Source of the DNA: Nocardioides abyssi
Lineage (GTDB): Bacteria > Actinomycetota > Actinomycetes > Propionibacteriales > Nocardioidaceae
Length of the DNA: 64,000 nt
Assembly (NCBI RefSeq): GCF_030412915.1
Contig: NZ_JAUHJR010000001.1
Location: forward strand, 1 to 64,000
Direction of reading: 5' to 3'
Part shown: in pieces, positions 25,561-33,225 of the stretch
Layout: each line of letters begins with the position of its first letter
How positions within the stretch are numbered: position 1 is the stretch's first letter
Translations under genes and position numbers: made by a program
Notes under the pieces: generated by a model
Databases searched by the model: none
What the model was told of the DNA's origin: nothing
The model's input: only the letters and a program-made list of their open reading frames with translations

Positions 25561-26274
25561 ATGACCGCCGACGTCCGGTTCTGGTTCGACCCCGTCTGCC
25601 CGTTCGCGTGGCTGACCAGCGAGTGGGTCCGGGAGGTGCAGCGCCAGCGCGACCTCGCGGTCGAGTGGCGGTTCATCTCGCTGCGCCTGCTCAACAAGGA
25701 CGTCGACTACGACGCGCAGTTCCCGCCGGACTACGAGGCCGGGCACACCGCCGGGCTGCGGCTGCTGCGGGTCTGCGCGCAGGTCCGCGACGACCACGGC
25801 CCCGACGCGGTGGCCCGGCTGTACGAGGCGCTGGGGCGCCGCATCCACGACGCCGAGCCGACCGACCGCGAGGTCCGCGGCACGGCGGCGTTCCTCGAGC
25901 CGGTGCTCGAGGAGGTCGGCCTCCCGGCCGCGCTGGTGGGCGCGCTCGACGACGCCGGGCGCGACGCGCAGCTGCAGGCCGAGACTGACGAGGCGCTGGC
26001 GATCACCGGCAAGGACGTGGGCACGCCGATCATCGCCGTGGCCGACGGGCCCGGGTTCTTCGGACCGGTCATCAGCCGCCTGCCCGCACCCGAGGACGCC
26101 GCCCGGCTGTGGGACCACGTCGTCGGGCTCGCGTCGTTCCCGGGCTTCGCCGAGCTCAAGCGCAGCCTGCGCGAGCGACCGCAGCTGCGCTCCTTCGGCG
26201 TCGAGCCCGCGGCCGCGGCCCCGGAGGTCGTCGAGGAGGACTGGCACGGCGGCAGCAGGAGGCAGCACCGCTGA
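25561..26274 (+). CDS. DsbA-family (mycothiol-dependent nitroreductase-like) protein
   Basis: 237 residues with a thioredoxin fold and large helical insertion, closely resembling the Rv2466c type of mycothiol-dependent reductase: FWFDPVCPFAW at the N-terminus, WRFISLRLLN, and GKDVGTPIIAV with the cis-proline before the active site. The CPxC motif of Rv2466c is here C13-P-F-A16, so the second (resolving) cysteine is missing. A one-cysteine mycothiol mechanism is plausible. It overlaps the haloalkane dehalogenase start by 1 bp, which suggests a joint detoxification unit. Confidence 0.82.
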   Translation: MTADVRFWFDPVCPFAWLTSEWVREVQRQRDLAVEWRFISLRLLNKDVDYDAQFPPDYEAGHTAGLRLLRVCAQVRDDHGPDAVARLYEALGRRIHDAEPTDREVRGTAAFLEPVLEEVGLPAALVGALDDAGRDAQLQAETDEALAITGKDVGTPIIAVADGPGFFGPVISRLPAPEDAARLWDHVVGLASFPGFAELKRSLRERPQLRSFGVEPAAAAPEVVEEDWHGGSRRQHR

Positions 26275-27188
26275 TGGAGACCTACCGGACCCCCGACGAG
26301 CGCTTCGCCGACCTGCCCGACGTCGCGTGGGAACCGGCGTACGCCGAGGTGCCCGACCCCGACGGCCCCGAGGGCGCCACGCTGCGGATGGCGTACGTCG
26401 ACGCCGGCCCCGCCGACGCCCCGGTCGTCCTGCTGCTGCACGGCGAGCCGACCTGGTCGTTCCTCTACCGCCACGTCGTCGCCGAGCTCGTGGCGGCCGG
26501 CCTGCGGGCGGTCGTGCCCGACCTGGTCGGCTTCGGCCGCAGCGACAAGCCGACCCGGCCCGAGGACCACTCCTTCGCCCGGCACGTCGCCTGGGTGCGC
26601 GCGCTCGCCCTGGACCACCTCGGCCTCACCGACGTCACGCTGGTCGGCCAGGACTGGGGCGGGCTGATCGGCCTGCGGCTCGTCGCCGAGCACCCCGACC
26701 GGTTTGCGCGCGTGGTCGCCGCCAACACCGGCCTGCCGACCGGCGACGTCGACATGCCGGAGGTCTGGTGGGCCTTCCGCCACGCCGTGGAGCGGGCCGA
26801 GGTGCTCGACGTCGGCCGGCTCGTGGCGTCGGGGTGCGTGCGCGGCCTCGACGACGCCGTGCGGGCGGCGTACGACGCGCCGTTCCCCGACGAGGCCGCC
26901 AAGGTCGGCCCGCGCGTCATGCCGACGCTGGTCCCGACCCGTCCCGACGACCCGGCCACCGAGGCCAACCGGGCCGCGTGGGAGGTGCTGCGCCGCTGGG
27001 ACCGGCCGTTCCTGGTCGCGTTCTCAGACTCCGACCCGATCACCGGCGCGATGGCGCCCGTCCTGCGGGAGACCGTGCCCGGCGCCGCCGGCCTCGACCA
27101 CCCGGTCCTCGAGCGGGCCGGCCACTTCCTCCAGGAGGACGCCGGCCGCGAGCTGGGCCGGGTCGTGGCGGGGTTCGTCCGCGGCTGA
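26274..27188 (+). CDS. Haloalkane dehalogenase-like alpha/beta hydrolase
   Basis: 304 residues, alpha/beta hydrolase fold of haloalkane dehalogenase subfamily I: oxyanion segment HGEPTW (56-61), nucleophile elbow GQDWGG with Asp127 as nucleophile and Trp128 as halide ligand, and catalytic His284 in RAGHFLQED. VPDLVGFGRSDKP is characteristic. The family turns halogenated alkanes into alcohols and halide without cofactor; the natural substrate here is unknown. Coupled to the DsbA-like gene by TGATG. Confidence 0.88.
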   Translation: METYRTPDERFADLPDVAWEPAYAEVPDPDGPEGATLRMAYVDAGPADAPVVLLLHGEPTWSFLYRHVVAELVAAGLRAVVPDLVGFGRSDKPTRPEDHSFARHVAWVRALALDHLGLTDVTLVGQDWGGLIGLRLVAEHPDRFARVVAANTGLPTGDVDMPEVWWAFRHAVERAEVLDVGRLVASGCVRGLDDAVRAAYDAPFPDEAAKVGPRVMPTLVPTRPDDPATEANRAAWEVLRRWDRPFLVAFSDSDPITGAMAPVLRETVPGAAGLDHPVLERAGHFLQEDAGRELGRVVAGFVRG

Positions 27189-27198
27189 GGCCCGACGG

Positions 27199-27876
27199 TC
27201 AGGGAGCGCGCAGCGCGCCGACCAGCCCCACCACGTCGTCGACGACGCCGCGGACCACCGGCAGCCGGGACAGGCGCGCCAGCCGGTCGACGACGGGGAC
27301 GACCCGCTCGACGAGCACCCGGCTGCGCTGCTGGTCCGGGCTGGTGTCGTAGACCCAGAACAGCACCACGCCCATCTGGGCCAGCCACAGCAGCTCCGGC
27401 AGCTCGCGGCGCAGCCCCGCCGCGACCTTGAGGTCCGAGCCGGCCACGACCTGCTCGAAGACCGCGACGCTGGCCTCGCGCGCCGGTGCGGACTCCGGGC
27501 TGAACGGCGACAGCGGGCTCGCCGGGTCCGCGGCGTTGCGGAAGAACTGCCCCGCGAACGCGTGGTGCGGCCGCGCCACGTCCAGCCACGCGAGCAGCAC
27601 CCCGCGCAGCCGCGCCTCGAAGGTCCGCTCCTCGGCCAGCACCCGCTCCGCGGCCGCGGCGTGCTCGACCTGCATCCGGTCGTAGAACGCCTGGACCAGG
27701 TGCTCCTTGGAGCCGAAGTAGTAGTAGGCGTTGCCGACCGAGACCCCCGCCTCGCGGGCGATCGCGCGCATCGTCGTGCGGTCGTAGCCCTCGGCGCGGA
27801 ACAGCCGCATCGCCGCCTCGGCGATCGCGGTGCGGGTCTGCTCAGCCTTGGGCGATCGGGGAGCAGGGTCCGGCAC
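27199..27876 (-). CDS. TetR family transcriptional regulator
   Basis: 225 residues with an N-terminal HTH (about 36-55, TMRAIAREAGVSVGNAYYYF) and a helical ligand domain. GTG at 27876 is preferred because TACCCT ends 7 nt before it; GTG at 27897 is an alternative. It converges with the dehalogenase gene and its 5' end overlaps the DCC gene by 35 bp, so it lies at the end of the membrane protein-DCC operon. The paired inverted repeats upstream of that operon (28757-28812) are its most likely operators. Confidence 0.9.
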   Translation of the reverse strand: MPDPAPRSPKAEQTRTAIAEAAMRLFRAEGYDRTTMRAIAREAGVSVGNAYYYFGSKEHLVQAFYDRMQVEHAAAAERVLAEERTFEARLRGVLLAWLDVARPHHAFAGQFFRNAADPASPLSPFSPESAPAREASVAVFEQVVAGSDLKVAAGLRRELPELLWLAQMGVVLFWVYDTSPDQQRSRVLVERVVPVVDRLARLSRLPVVRGVVDDVVGLVGALRAP

Positions 27877-28336
27877 AGCGCCCAGGGTAGTCAGCACCCG
27901 TCACCTCCCCGGTGCTCTCCGGCCCGCCCGGCCCGCCGGGGAGGCCCGGGAGGCCCGGGCGGCCGGTCGACCCGAGCAGGTGTCGCAGGCCGGCCGCGCT
28001 GCACGCGGCTCCGCGGGCCAGCGGCAGCCACTGCGGCCGCGCCAGCCGCTCGGCGCTCGCCCGGTGGCGGGCCGTCGCCCACAGGCACATCACCCAGGCG
28101 TGCTCCCCGGTCCACACCGCGCCGTCGTCCCTGACCACGGTCACCTCGCGCAGCGTGCGCCCGTGGTCGAGCCGCGGGAACCGACGCCGCGCCTCCGCCG
28201 AGCCCGCCGGCACCAGGTCCAGCCGCACGAGCAGCGCCTGGTCGGCCAGCCAGTCGCGGAACCGCGAGCACAGCGGGCACCCGGCGTCGTACAGCACGGT
28301 CAGGCCGGCGACGGGGCCGCTGACGGCGCTGGTCAC
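27842..28336 (-). CDS. DCC family thiol-disulfide oxidoreductase
   Basis: 164 residues of the DUF393/DCC family: LYDAGCPLC at residues 15-23 gives the DxxCxxC signature. Conserved Arg/Asp-rich and Trp-containing segments follow (AVWTGEHAWVMCLW). The C-terminal 40 residues are a Gly-Pro-rich tail encoded by a run of GGCCCGCCC-like repeats and extend into the TetR gene; this extension may be an accidental late stop. GTG at 28336 overlaps the stop of the membrane protein gene by 4 bp. Confidence 0.8.
   Translation of the reverse strand: MTSAVSGPVAGLTVLYDAGCPLCSRFRDWLADQALLVRLDLVPAGSAEARRRFPRLDHGRTLREVTVVRDDGAVWTGEHAWVMCLWATARHRASAERLARPQWLPLARGAACSAAGLRHLLGSTGRPGLPGLPGGPGGPESTGEVTGADYPGRCAGPCSPIAQG
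27884..27889 (-). promoter_or_regulatory. -10 element of the TetR gene
   Basis: TACCCT on the minus strand ends 7 nt before GTG 27876. It lies inside the last codons of the DCC gene. Confidence 0.5.
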
Positions 28337-28743
28337 GGGGCCGGGTACGGCGCGGCGACGTAGGACTGCGGCTCGAGCGGCGGCCGGCGCAGCTCCTCGA
28401 GGCGGTGGCGCCGGCGGATCGCGTTGAAGACGTAGACGTTGACGAAGTGGACGACGCCGAGCACGACGGCGACCACGCCGACCTTCACGCTGAGCTCCTC
28501 GACCATGCCGCGCAGGTCCGGCACCTCGCCGCCCACCCGGAGGTACAGGCTCACGAACCCCAGGTTGAGCAGGTAGAAGCCGACGACGAGCAGCCGGTTG
28601 ACCGCCCCCGCGAGGTCGTCGTTGCCGGCGTAGACGTCCTGCAGGAACAGCCTGCCGTTGCGCGAGAGCGTGCTCGCCACCCAGATCGTGAGTGGCACGG
28701 CGATCAGCAGGTAGGCGGCGTAGGTGCCGACGGTCCAGTCCAT
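28333..28743 (-). CDS. Small integral membrane protein
   Basis: 136 residues with three to four predicted helices: 10-26 (YLLIAVPLTIWVA), 51-70 (LLVVGFYLLNLGFVSLYL) and 90-111 (VGVVAVVLGVVHFVNVYVF). The C-terminus is basic then Pro-rich. I do not recognise a named family. AAGGAG lies just before the ATG. It is the first gene of an operon with the DCC protein and perhaps TetR, controlled by paired operators. A role in membrane redox or quinone/lipid handling is only a guess from the DCC neighbour. Confidence 0.7.
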   Translation of the reverse strand: MDWTVGTYAAYLLIAVPLTIWVASTLSRNGRLFLQDVYAGNDDLAGAVNRLLVVGFYLLNLGFVSLYLRVGGEVPDLRGMVEELSVKVGVVAVVLGVVHFVNVYVFNAIRRRHRLEELRRPPLEPQSYVAAPYPAP

Positions 28744-28756
28744 GGGAGCTCCTTCG

Positions 28757-28812
28757 TTGAACGTGTTCAAAACCGACAGGGGGACCGTACGCGAAGTTTT
28801 GAACACGTTCAA
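28757..28812 (-). promoter_or_regulatory. Paired TetR-type operators flanking a promoter
   Basis: TTGAACGTGTTCAAAAC at 28757-28773 and its exact reverse complement at 28796-28812 each contain a TTGAAC-n2-GTTCAA palindrome; centres are 42 bp (four turns) apart. On the minus strand TTGAAC (28807-28812) and TACGGT (28784-28789) form a -35/-10 pair with a 17-bp spacer. One operator covers the -35 and the other lies between the transcription start and the ribosome binding site. Confidence 0.8.
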
Positions 28813-28904
28813 GACGGTCGCGGCCGGGGGTGCTGCGCAGGCAGGCCCTCGGTGACGCGCCGTCGGTGCTCGGACAGCGCGGGGGCGATGGCGCCACGGC
28901 CGAG

Positions 28905-28910
28905 TAGCGT
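28905..28910 (+). promoter_or_regulatory. -10 element of the deacetylase gene
   Basis: TAGCGT ends 7 nt before ATG 28918. Confidence 0.5.
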
Positions 28911-28917
28911 CGCGCCC

Positions 28918-30114
28918 ATGCCGAGCTGTGCAGGGCCGTCGACCGTGGTCTTCGACCAGACGCTGGCGGGCTACGACTTCGGGCCGTCCCACCCGATGTC
29001 GCCGCTGCGGGTCGACCTGACCATGCGGCTGGCGACCGAGCTCGGTGTGGTCGGCCCGACCTCGACGAGCGGCCTGCGCACCTGCGCGGCTCCGATGGCC
29101 AGCGACGACCTGATCGCCACGGTCCACCAGCCGCAGATGATCGAGGCCGTCGAGCGGGCCGGCCGCACGGCCGAGCCCGACGAGCTGCACGGGCTCGGCA
29201 CCGAGGACAACCCGGTCTTCCGCGACATGCACCGTGCGTCGGCGCACGTGGTCGGGGCGAGCGTGGAGGCCTTCCGCCAGGTCTGGGCGGGGGAGGTGCT
29301 GCACGCCGCGAACATCACCGGAGGGCTGCACCACGCCATGCCCGACCGTGCGAGCGGCTTCTGCATCTACAACGACGTCGCCATCGGCATCCAGCACCTG
29401 CTCGACAGCGGCGCGCAGCGGGTGGCCTACGTCGACGTCGACGTCCACCACGGCGACGGCGTGGAGAAGGTCTTCTGGGACGACCCGCGGGTGCTGACCA
29501 TCTCGCTGCACGAGACCGGCCAGATGCTCTTCCCCGGCACCGGCTTCGCCGACGAGATCGGCGGCCCCGAGGCGCAGGGCATGGCGGTCAACGTCGCGCT
29601 GCCGCCCGGCACGTCGGACGCCGGCTGGCTGCGGGCCTTCCACGCGGTCGTCCCGCCGCTGCTGCGTGAGTTCGATCCTGAGGTGCTGGTGACCCAGCAC
29701 GGCTGCGACTCCCACGCCCAGGACCCGCTGGCCCACCTGATGCTCAGCGTCGACGGCCAGCGGGCGGCGTACCTCGCCCTGCACGAGCTCGCGCACGAGG
29801 TCGCCGGCGGCCGGTGGGTCGCGACCGGCGGCGGCGGCTACGCGCTGGTCGAGGTCGTGCCGCGGGCGTGGACCCACCTGCTCGCGATCGTCGGTGGTGC
29901 ACCGCTCGACCCGCAGCTGGCCACGCCCGGCGGGTGGCGCGAGCACGTGCGCGAGCGGCTGGACCGCACCGCGCCGTACCTCATGACCGACGGACGGACC
30001 CCCGCCTACCGCGACTGGCGCGACGGCTACGACCCCGACACCTGGCTGGACCGGGCGATCCACGCGACCCGGGTGGCGGTCTTCCCGTGGCACGGCCTGG
30101 ACCCGATGCCGTAG
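28918..30114 (+). CDS. AcuC-like class I histone deacetylase family protein
   Basis: 398 residues of the arginase/deacetylase superfamily. Catalytic and zinc-binding parts are intact: GLHHA (136-140), VDVDVHHGDG (172-181, with Asp175 and His177 as likely zinc ligands), QHGCDSH, and the GGGGYAL loop near the C-terminus. AcuC-type proteins deacetylate lysines, for example on acetyl-CoA synthetase; the target here is unknown. The gene interrupts the otherwise conserved proC-HTH-bS22 order. Confidence 0.88.
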   Translation: MPSCAGPSTVVFDQTLAGYDFGPSHPMSPLRVDLTMRLATELGVVGPTSTSGLRTCAAPMASDDLIATVHQPQMIEAVERAGRTAEPDELHGLGTEDNPVFRDMHRASAHVVGASVEAFRQVWAGEVLHAANITGGLHHAMPDRASGFCIYNDVAIGIQHLLDSGAQRVAYVDVDVHHGDGVEKVFWDDPRVLTISLHETGQMLFPGTGFADEIGGPEAQGMAVNVALPPGTSDAGWLRAFHAVVPPLLREFDPEVLVTQHGCDSHAQDPLAHLMLSVDGQRAAYLALHELAHEVAGGRWVATGGGGYALVEVVPRAWTHLLAIVGGAPLDPQLATPGGWREHVRERLDRTAPYLMTDGRTPAYRDWRDGYDPDTWLDRAIHATRVAVFPWHGLDPMP

Positions 30115-30264
30115 GTCCGCGCAAGCGGACACGCCGGTCTGGCAGAAGTTTTTTCCGCCAACCCTTCCCCACCAGTCACACCTGCCCCTATTCTCACCGA
30201 CAGCGCGCCCGTGTGATCACCGGTGGGGAAGCCAGTGGCGGGCGCAGAGAAAGCACGGTGCGCC

Positions 30265-30471
30265 ATGGCTGCCAACCCGCCCGGAGACATCTCCGACGCG
30301 AATTTCCTCACCGTCGCCGAGGTCGCGGCGATGATGCGGGTCTCGAAGATGACCGTCTACCGGCTCGTCCACAACGGCGACCTCGCCGCCGTGCGCGTCG
30401 GCCGGTCCTTCCGCGTGCGCCAGGAGGACGCGGACGAGTACATCCGGCGCAGCTTCTACGACGCCGGCTGA
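30265..30471 (+). CDS. Small HTH (MerR/excisionase-type) DNA-binding protein
   Basis: 68 residues, nearly all a winged [30 protein letters not shown] with wing [18 protein letters not shown]. BldC-sized. It looks like a phage excisionase, but there is no integrase or attachment site nearby. Its position between proC and bS22 is conserved (I recall Rv0500A), so it is a chromosomal regulator. ATG 30265 is chosen; the frame is open from 30223 but upstream residues are not conserved-looking. TATTCT at 30189-30194 is a candidate -10. Confidence 0.85.
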   Translation: MAANPPGDISDANFLTVAEVAAMMRVSKMTVYRLVHNGDLAAVRVGRSFRVRQEDADEYIRRSFYDAG

Positions 30472-30543
30472 CTCCGCGCGGCGGTCCAGCGGCCCCGCGG
30501 GCCCACGCCTCGGCACCGATTCTGCGCAGTTCGGAGCGGCCAG

Positions 30544-30578
30544 TAGGCTGTGCCGGTCCCTCGGGCGACTCCCGAGGT
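30544..30578 (+). promoter_or_regulatory. bS22 promoter and leader hairpin
   Basis: TAGGCT at 30544-30549 is a good -10. Just downstream CCTCGGG (30559-30565) pairs with CCCGAGG (30571-30577), a 7-bp hairpin at the expected 5' end of the mRNA, ahead of the AAAGG ribosome binding site. It could terminate the HTH transcript or stabilise or regulate the bS22 message. Confidence 0.5.
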
Positions 30579-30604
30579 GGCGCACAGCTGTCGAAAGGTA
30601 TCCC

Positions 30605-30706
30605 GTGGGTTCTGTCATCAAGAAGCGGCGCAAGCGCATGGCCAAGAAGAAGCACCGCAAGCTGCTGAAGAAGACGCGCGTCCAGCGTCGCAAGCTCGGC
30701 AAGTAG
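30605..30706 (+). CDS. 30S ribosomal protein bS22
   Basis: A 33-residue, extremely basic protein: [20 protein letters not shown] then [12 protein letters not shown]. It belongs to the AURKAIP1/COX24 C-terminal family, identified as ribosomal protein bS22 in mycobacterial 30S subunits, where it sits near the decoding centre. GTG at 30605, preceded by AAAGG. It is too short for most gene callers. Its place between the HTH protein and the epimerase is conserved (I recall Rv0500B). Confidence 0.93.
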   Translation: MGSVIKKRRKRMAKKKHRKLLKKTRVQRRKLGK

Positions 30707-30722
30707 GCCTGCGCGCGGCGGT

Positions 30723-31829
30723 GTGGTGACCAGCGGCCGGGTCGTGCTCGTCACCGGGGTCTCGCGTGACCTCGGTCGACGATTCGCGCGCTCGCTCGCC
30801 GCTGAGCCCTCCGTCGGACGCGTCATCGGCGTCGACGTGGTCCCCCCGCGGGGGGACCTCGGCGACGTCTCCTTCGTGCGGGCCGACATCCGCAACCCGG
30901 TGATCGCCAAGGTGATCGCCAAGGAGGACGTCGACACCGTCGTCCACATGAGCGTCATCGCCACCCCCGCCAGTGCCGGCGGGCGGGGGACGATGAAGGA
31001 GCTCAACGTCATCGGCACCATGCAGCTGCTCGCTGCGTGCCAGAAGGCGACGAGCGTCCAGCACCTGGTCGTGAAGTCGACGACGACGGTGTACGGCGCC
31101 AGCAACCGCGACCCCGCGATGTTCACCGAGGACATGGAGCCCCGGCGCGCACCGCGCAGCGGCTACGCCAAGGACGTCGCGGAGATCGAGGGCTACGTGC
31201 GCGGGTTCGCGCGCCGCCGCTCCGACGTCCGGGTCACGCAGCTGCGCTGCGCGAACGTGATCGGCCCGCACGTCAGCAGCCCGATCACCTCCTACTTCCG
31301 GCTCCCGGTCATCCCGACCGTCGTCGGCCACGACCCGCGCCTGCAGTTCCTCCACGAGGACGACCTGCTCGCCGTGCTGCGCCACGCCACGGTCGAGGAC
31401 GTCCCCGGCACGTTCAACGTCGCCGGCGACGGGGTCCTCATGCTCTCCCAGGCCGTACGCCGCCTGCGCCGTGCGACCGTGGCCATGCCCGCCCCTGCGG
31501 TCGGCGGCCTCGGGTCGGTGCTGCGCCGCGCCCGGGTCGCGGACTTCTCACCCGAACAGCTGGCGTTCCTCACCTACGGCCGCGGCGTCGACACCACCCG
31601 GATGCGCGCGGTGCTCGGCTTCGAGCCGGCCTACACGACCGCGGAGGCGTTCGCCGACTTCGGCCGCTCGCTCCCGCCGACCGGTGGCCACGCCGACCGC
31701 GTGCTCGCCGCCGTCGAGGAGCAGCTCGAGCGGGGCGCCGCCCGGCCGCTGCCGGCCGCGCCCGCGTCCGTGGTGCCGCACCCGGCCCGACCCGCGACCG
31801 CAGACCCGGAGGGGGCCGACCATGGGTGA
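30723..31829 (+). CDS. NAD-dependent epimerase/dehydratase
   Basis: 368 residues of the extended SDR family, resembling the GalE2-annotated Rv0501. The nucleotide loop is TGVSRDLG (11-18); the catalytic segment reads SGYAKDVAEIEGYVRG, where Tyr148 is followed by Lys150 rather than the canonical Lys four positions on. The last 40 residues are Ala/Pro-rich. A true UDP-sugar epimerase activity is therefore doubtful. GTG 30723 is used; GTG 30726 is equally possible. It overlaps the acyltransferase by 8 bp, which suggests a lipid- or envelope-linked role. Confidence 0.83.
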   Translation: MVTSGRVVLVTGVSRDLGRRFARSLAAEPSVGRVIGVDVVPPRGDLGDVSFVRADIRNPVIAKVIAKEDVDTVVHMSVIATPASAGGRGTMKELNVIGTMQLLAACQKATSVQHLVVKSTTTVYGASNRDPAMFTEDMEPRRAPRSGYAKDVAEIEGYVRGFARRRSDVRVTQLRCANVIGPHVSSPITSYFRLPVIPTVVGHDPRLQFLHEDDLLAVLRHATVEDVPGTFNVAGDGVLMLSQAVRRLRRATVAMPAPAVGGLGSVLRRARVADFSPEQLAFLTYGRGVDTTRMRAVLGFEPAYTTAEAFADFGRSLPPTGGHADRVLAAVEEQLERGAARPLPAAPASVVPHPARPATADPEGADHG

Positions 31830-32973
31830 CGCCGAGATCATCCCGATCGGCACGCGCGGCCGACCCGGCCGCGGCACCGGCAAGCAGCCGTCGTCGGCCG
31901 CCCGCGACCTCGCCGCCGGCCGCCGGGCGCGCCCCACGGCCACCGAGAAGGACGAGACCCTCGGCGAACCGACCCCCGAGGTGCCCGCTGCGGCACCCGC
32001 GACCGGTGTCCAGCCGGTCGAGCCTGGCCCGGCGCCGGCTCCCCGCCCGCCGGTCACCACCGAGGAGCGCGACGCCCGCGGCGTACCCCTCTCCGACTGG
32101 CTCGCCGCCTTCCAGCACGCCGCCCGCGAGGTCTTCGGTGACCAGTGGGAGCCGCAGCTGGCCCGCCTGCTGGCCTTCCTGCGCCGCCGGGTGACCGGCG
32201 ACTACGTCGTCGACGAGTACGGCTTCGACGAGGAGGTCACCCAGCGGTTCTTCATGGCCGCGCTGCGCCCGGTCGCGGAGAAGTGGTTCCGCATCGAGGT
32301 CCGCGGGATCGAGAACATCCCCGCCGACGGCGGCGCGCTCGTCGTCTCCAACCACTCCGGCACGGTCCCCGTCGACGGCCTGATGACGATGGTCTCCATC
32401 CACGACCACACCGGCCGCTACCTCCGCCCGCTCGGCGCCGACCTGGTCTTCCGCACCCCGCTGCTCAGCACCCTGGCCCGCAAGGGCGGCGCCACCCTCG
32501 CCTGCAACGAGGACGCCGAGCGGATGCTGCGCGGCGGCGAGCTCGTGGGGGTGTGGCCCGAGGGGTTCAAGGGGATCGGCAAGCCCTACTCCGACCGCTA
32601 CAAGCTCCAGCGCTTCGGTCGCGGCGGCTTCGTCTCCGCCGCCATCCGCACCGGCGTGCCGATCGTCCCGCTGTCGGTCGTGGGCGCCGAGGAGATCTAC
32701 CCGCTCGTCGGCAACATCCCCTCGCTCGCCCGGCTGCTCGGCCTGCCGTACGTCCCGATTACGCCGTTCTTCCCGCTGCTCGGCCCGCTCGGCCTCCTCC
32801 CGCTGCCCTCGAAGTGGCTGCTGGAGTTCGGCGAGCCGGTCCGCACCGACGAGTACGACGCCGGCGCCGCCGACGACCCGATGCTGGTCTTCAACGTCAC
32901 CGACCAGGTACGCGAGTCGATCCAGCAGTCGCTCTACACGCTGCTCATGCAGCGGCAGTCCGTCTTCCGCTGA
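31822..32973 (+). CDS. PlsC-like phospholipid acyltransferase family protein
   Basis: 383 residues. A disordered, Pro/Ala-rich N-terminus (1-85) precedes a helical segment and an LPLAT domain (about 155-360). The first motif is NHSGTVPVDG, with His178 and Asp185 seven residues apart instead of the usual five (HX4D). The third motif is VWPEGFKG. Similar spacing occurs, as I recall, in Rv0502 homologues, so this is a family variant. It probably acylates a lipid or glycolipid at the membrane. It ends the epimerase operon. Confidence 0.83.
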   Translation: MGDAEIIPIGTRGRPGRGTGKQPSSAARDLAAGRRARPTATEKDETLGEPTPEVPAAAPATGVQPVEPGPAPAPRPPVTTEERDARGVPLSDWLAAFQHAAREVFGDQWEPQLARLLAFLRRRVTGDYVVDEYGFDEEVTQRFFMAALRPVAEKWFRIEVRGIENIPADGGALVVSNHSGTVPVDGLMTMVSIHDHTGRYLRPLGADLVFRTPLLSTLARKGGATLACNEDAERMLRGGELVGVWPEGFKGIGKPYSDRYKLQRFGRGGFVSAAIRTGVPIVPLSVVGAEEIYPLVGNIPSLARLLGLPYVPITPFFPLLGPLGLLPLPSKWLLEFGEPVRTDEYDAGAADDPMLVFNVTDQVRESIQQSLYTLLMQRQSVFR

Positions 32974-32997
32974 GTTGTTTGGGACGGGCGTGTCGCT

Positions 32998-33014
32998 ACG
33001 GAGCTTCGCTCCGT
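32998..33014 (+). terminator. Small hairpin after the acyltransferase gene
   Basis: ACGGAGC-TTC-GCTCCGT, a 7-bp perfect stem 25 bp after the stop codon; no T-tract. Confidence 0.5.
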
Positions 33015-33090
33015 GCCGCTGCGCGGCCGGCGCCACGCCGCCGTCCTGGTGCCGCTGCGCGGCCGGCGCCACGCCGCCGTCCTGGTGCCG
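33013..33090 (+). repeat. 36-bp tandem repeat, 2.2 copies
   Basis: Two identical units (33013-33048 and 33049-33084; each starts GTGCCGCTGCGCGGCCGGCG) are followed by six bases of a third. It lies in the spacer between the convergent acyltransferase and anti-sigma-like genes, upstream of an inverted pair of element A. Identity of the units implies recent duplication. Confidence 0.92.
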
Positions 33091-33103
33091 CCGTCGGCCG
33101 GCT

Positions 33104-33202
33104 GGTTGAGGAAGGCCGGCACGGCCTGTCTCGAAACCTGCCGGTGCAGGTCGAGTGGCCCTCAACGGTCTCGAGACGGTTCCTGGCGGAACCTCCTCAA
33201 CC
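33104..33202. repeat. Second inverted pair of element A between convergent genes
   Basis: Forward A at 33104-33138 and reverse A at 33167-33202 (a GGTCTCGAGA variant) face each other over 28 bp. As at 15657-15762, the pair lies between two converging genes and ends 24 bp before a stop codon. A bidirectional terminator is the simplest reading. Confidence 0.85.
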
Positions 33203-33225
33203 AGCCGAGGCCGAGGTAGTGGGGC

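Noticed and set aside
30115-30160. Terminator after the deacetylase gene (GTCCGC-GCAA-GCGGAC)
   Set aside because: A 6-bp stem with a GCAA loop is present, but the T-run at 30150 is too far away; evidence judged too weak for a feature.
30265-30471. Phage excisionase, hinting at a prophage
   Set aside because: No integrase, attachment site or phage genes nearby, and the position between proC and bS22 is conserved in actinobacteria.
33013-33090. Coding repeat (Arg/Pro-rich repeats in an open frame)
   Set aside because: It lies after the acyltransferase stop, has no start with a ribosome binding site, and the frame is only open because of GC content.
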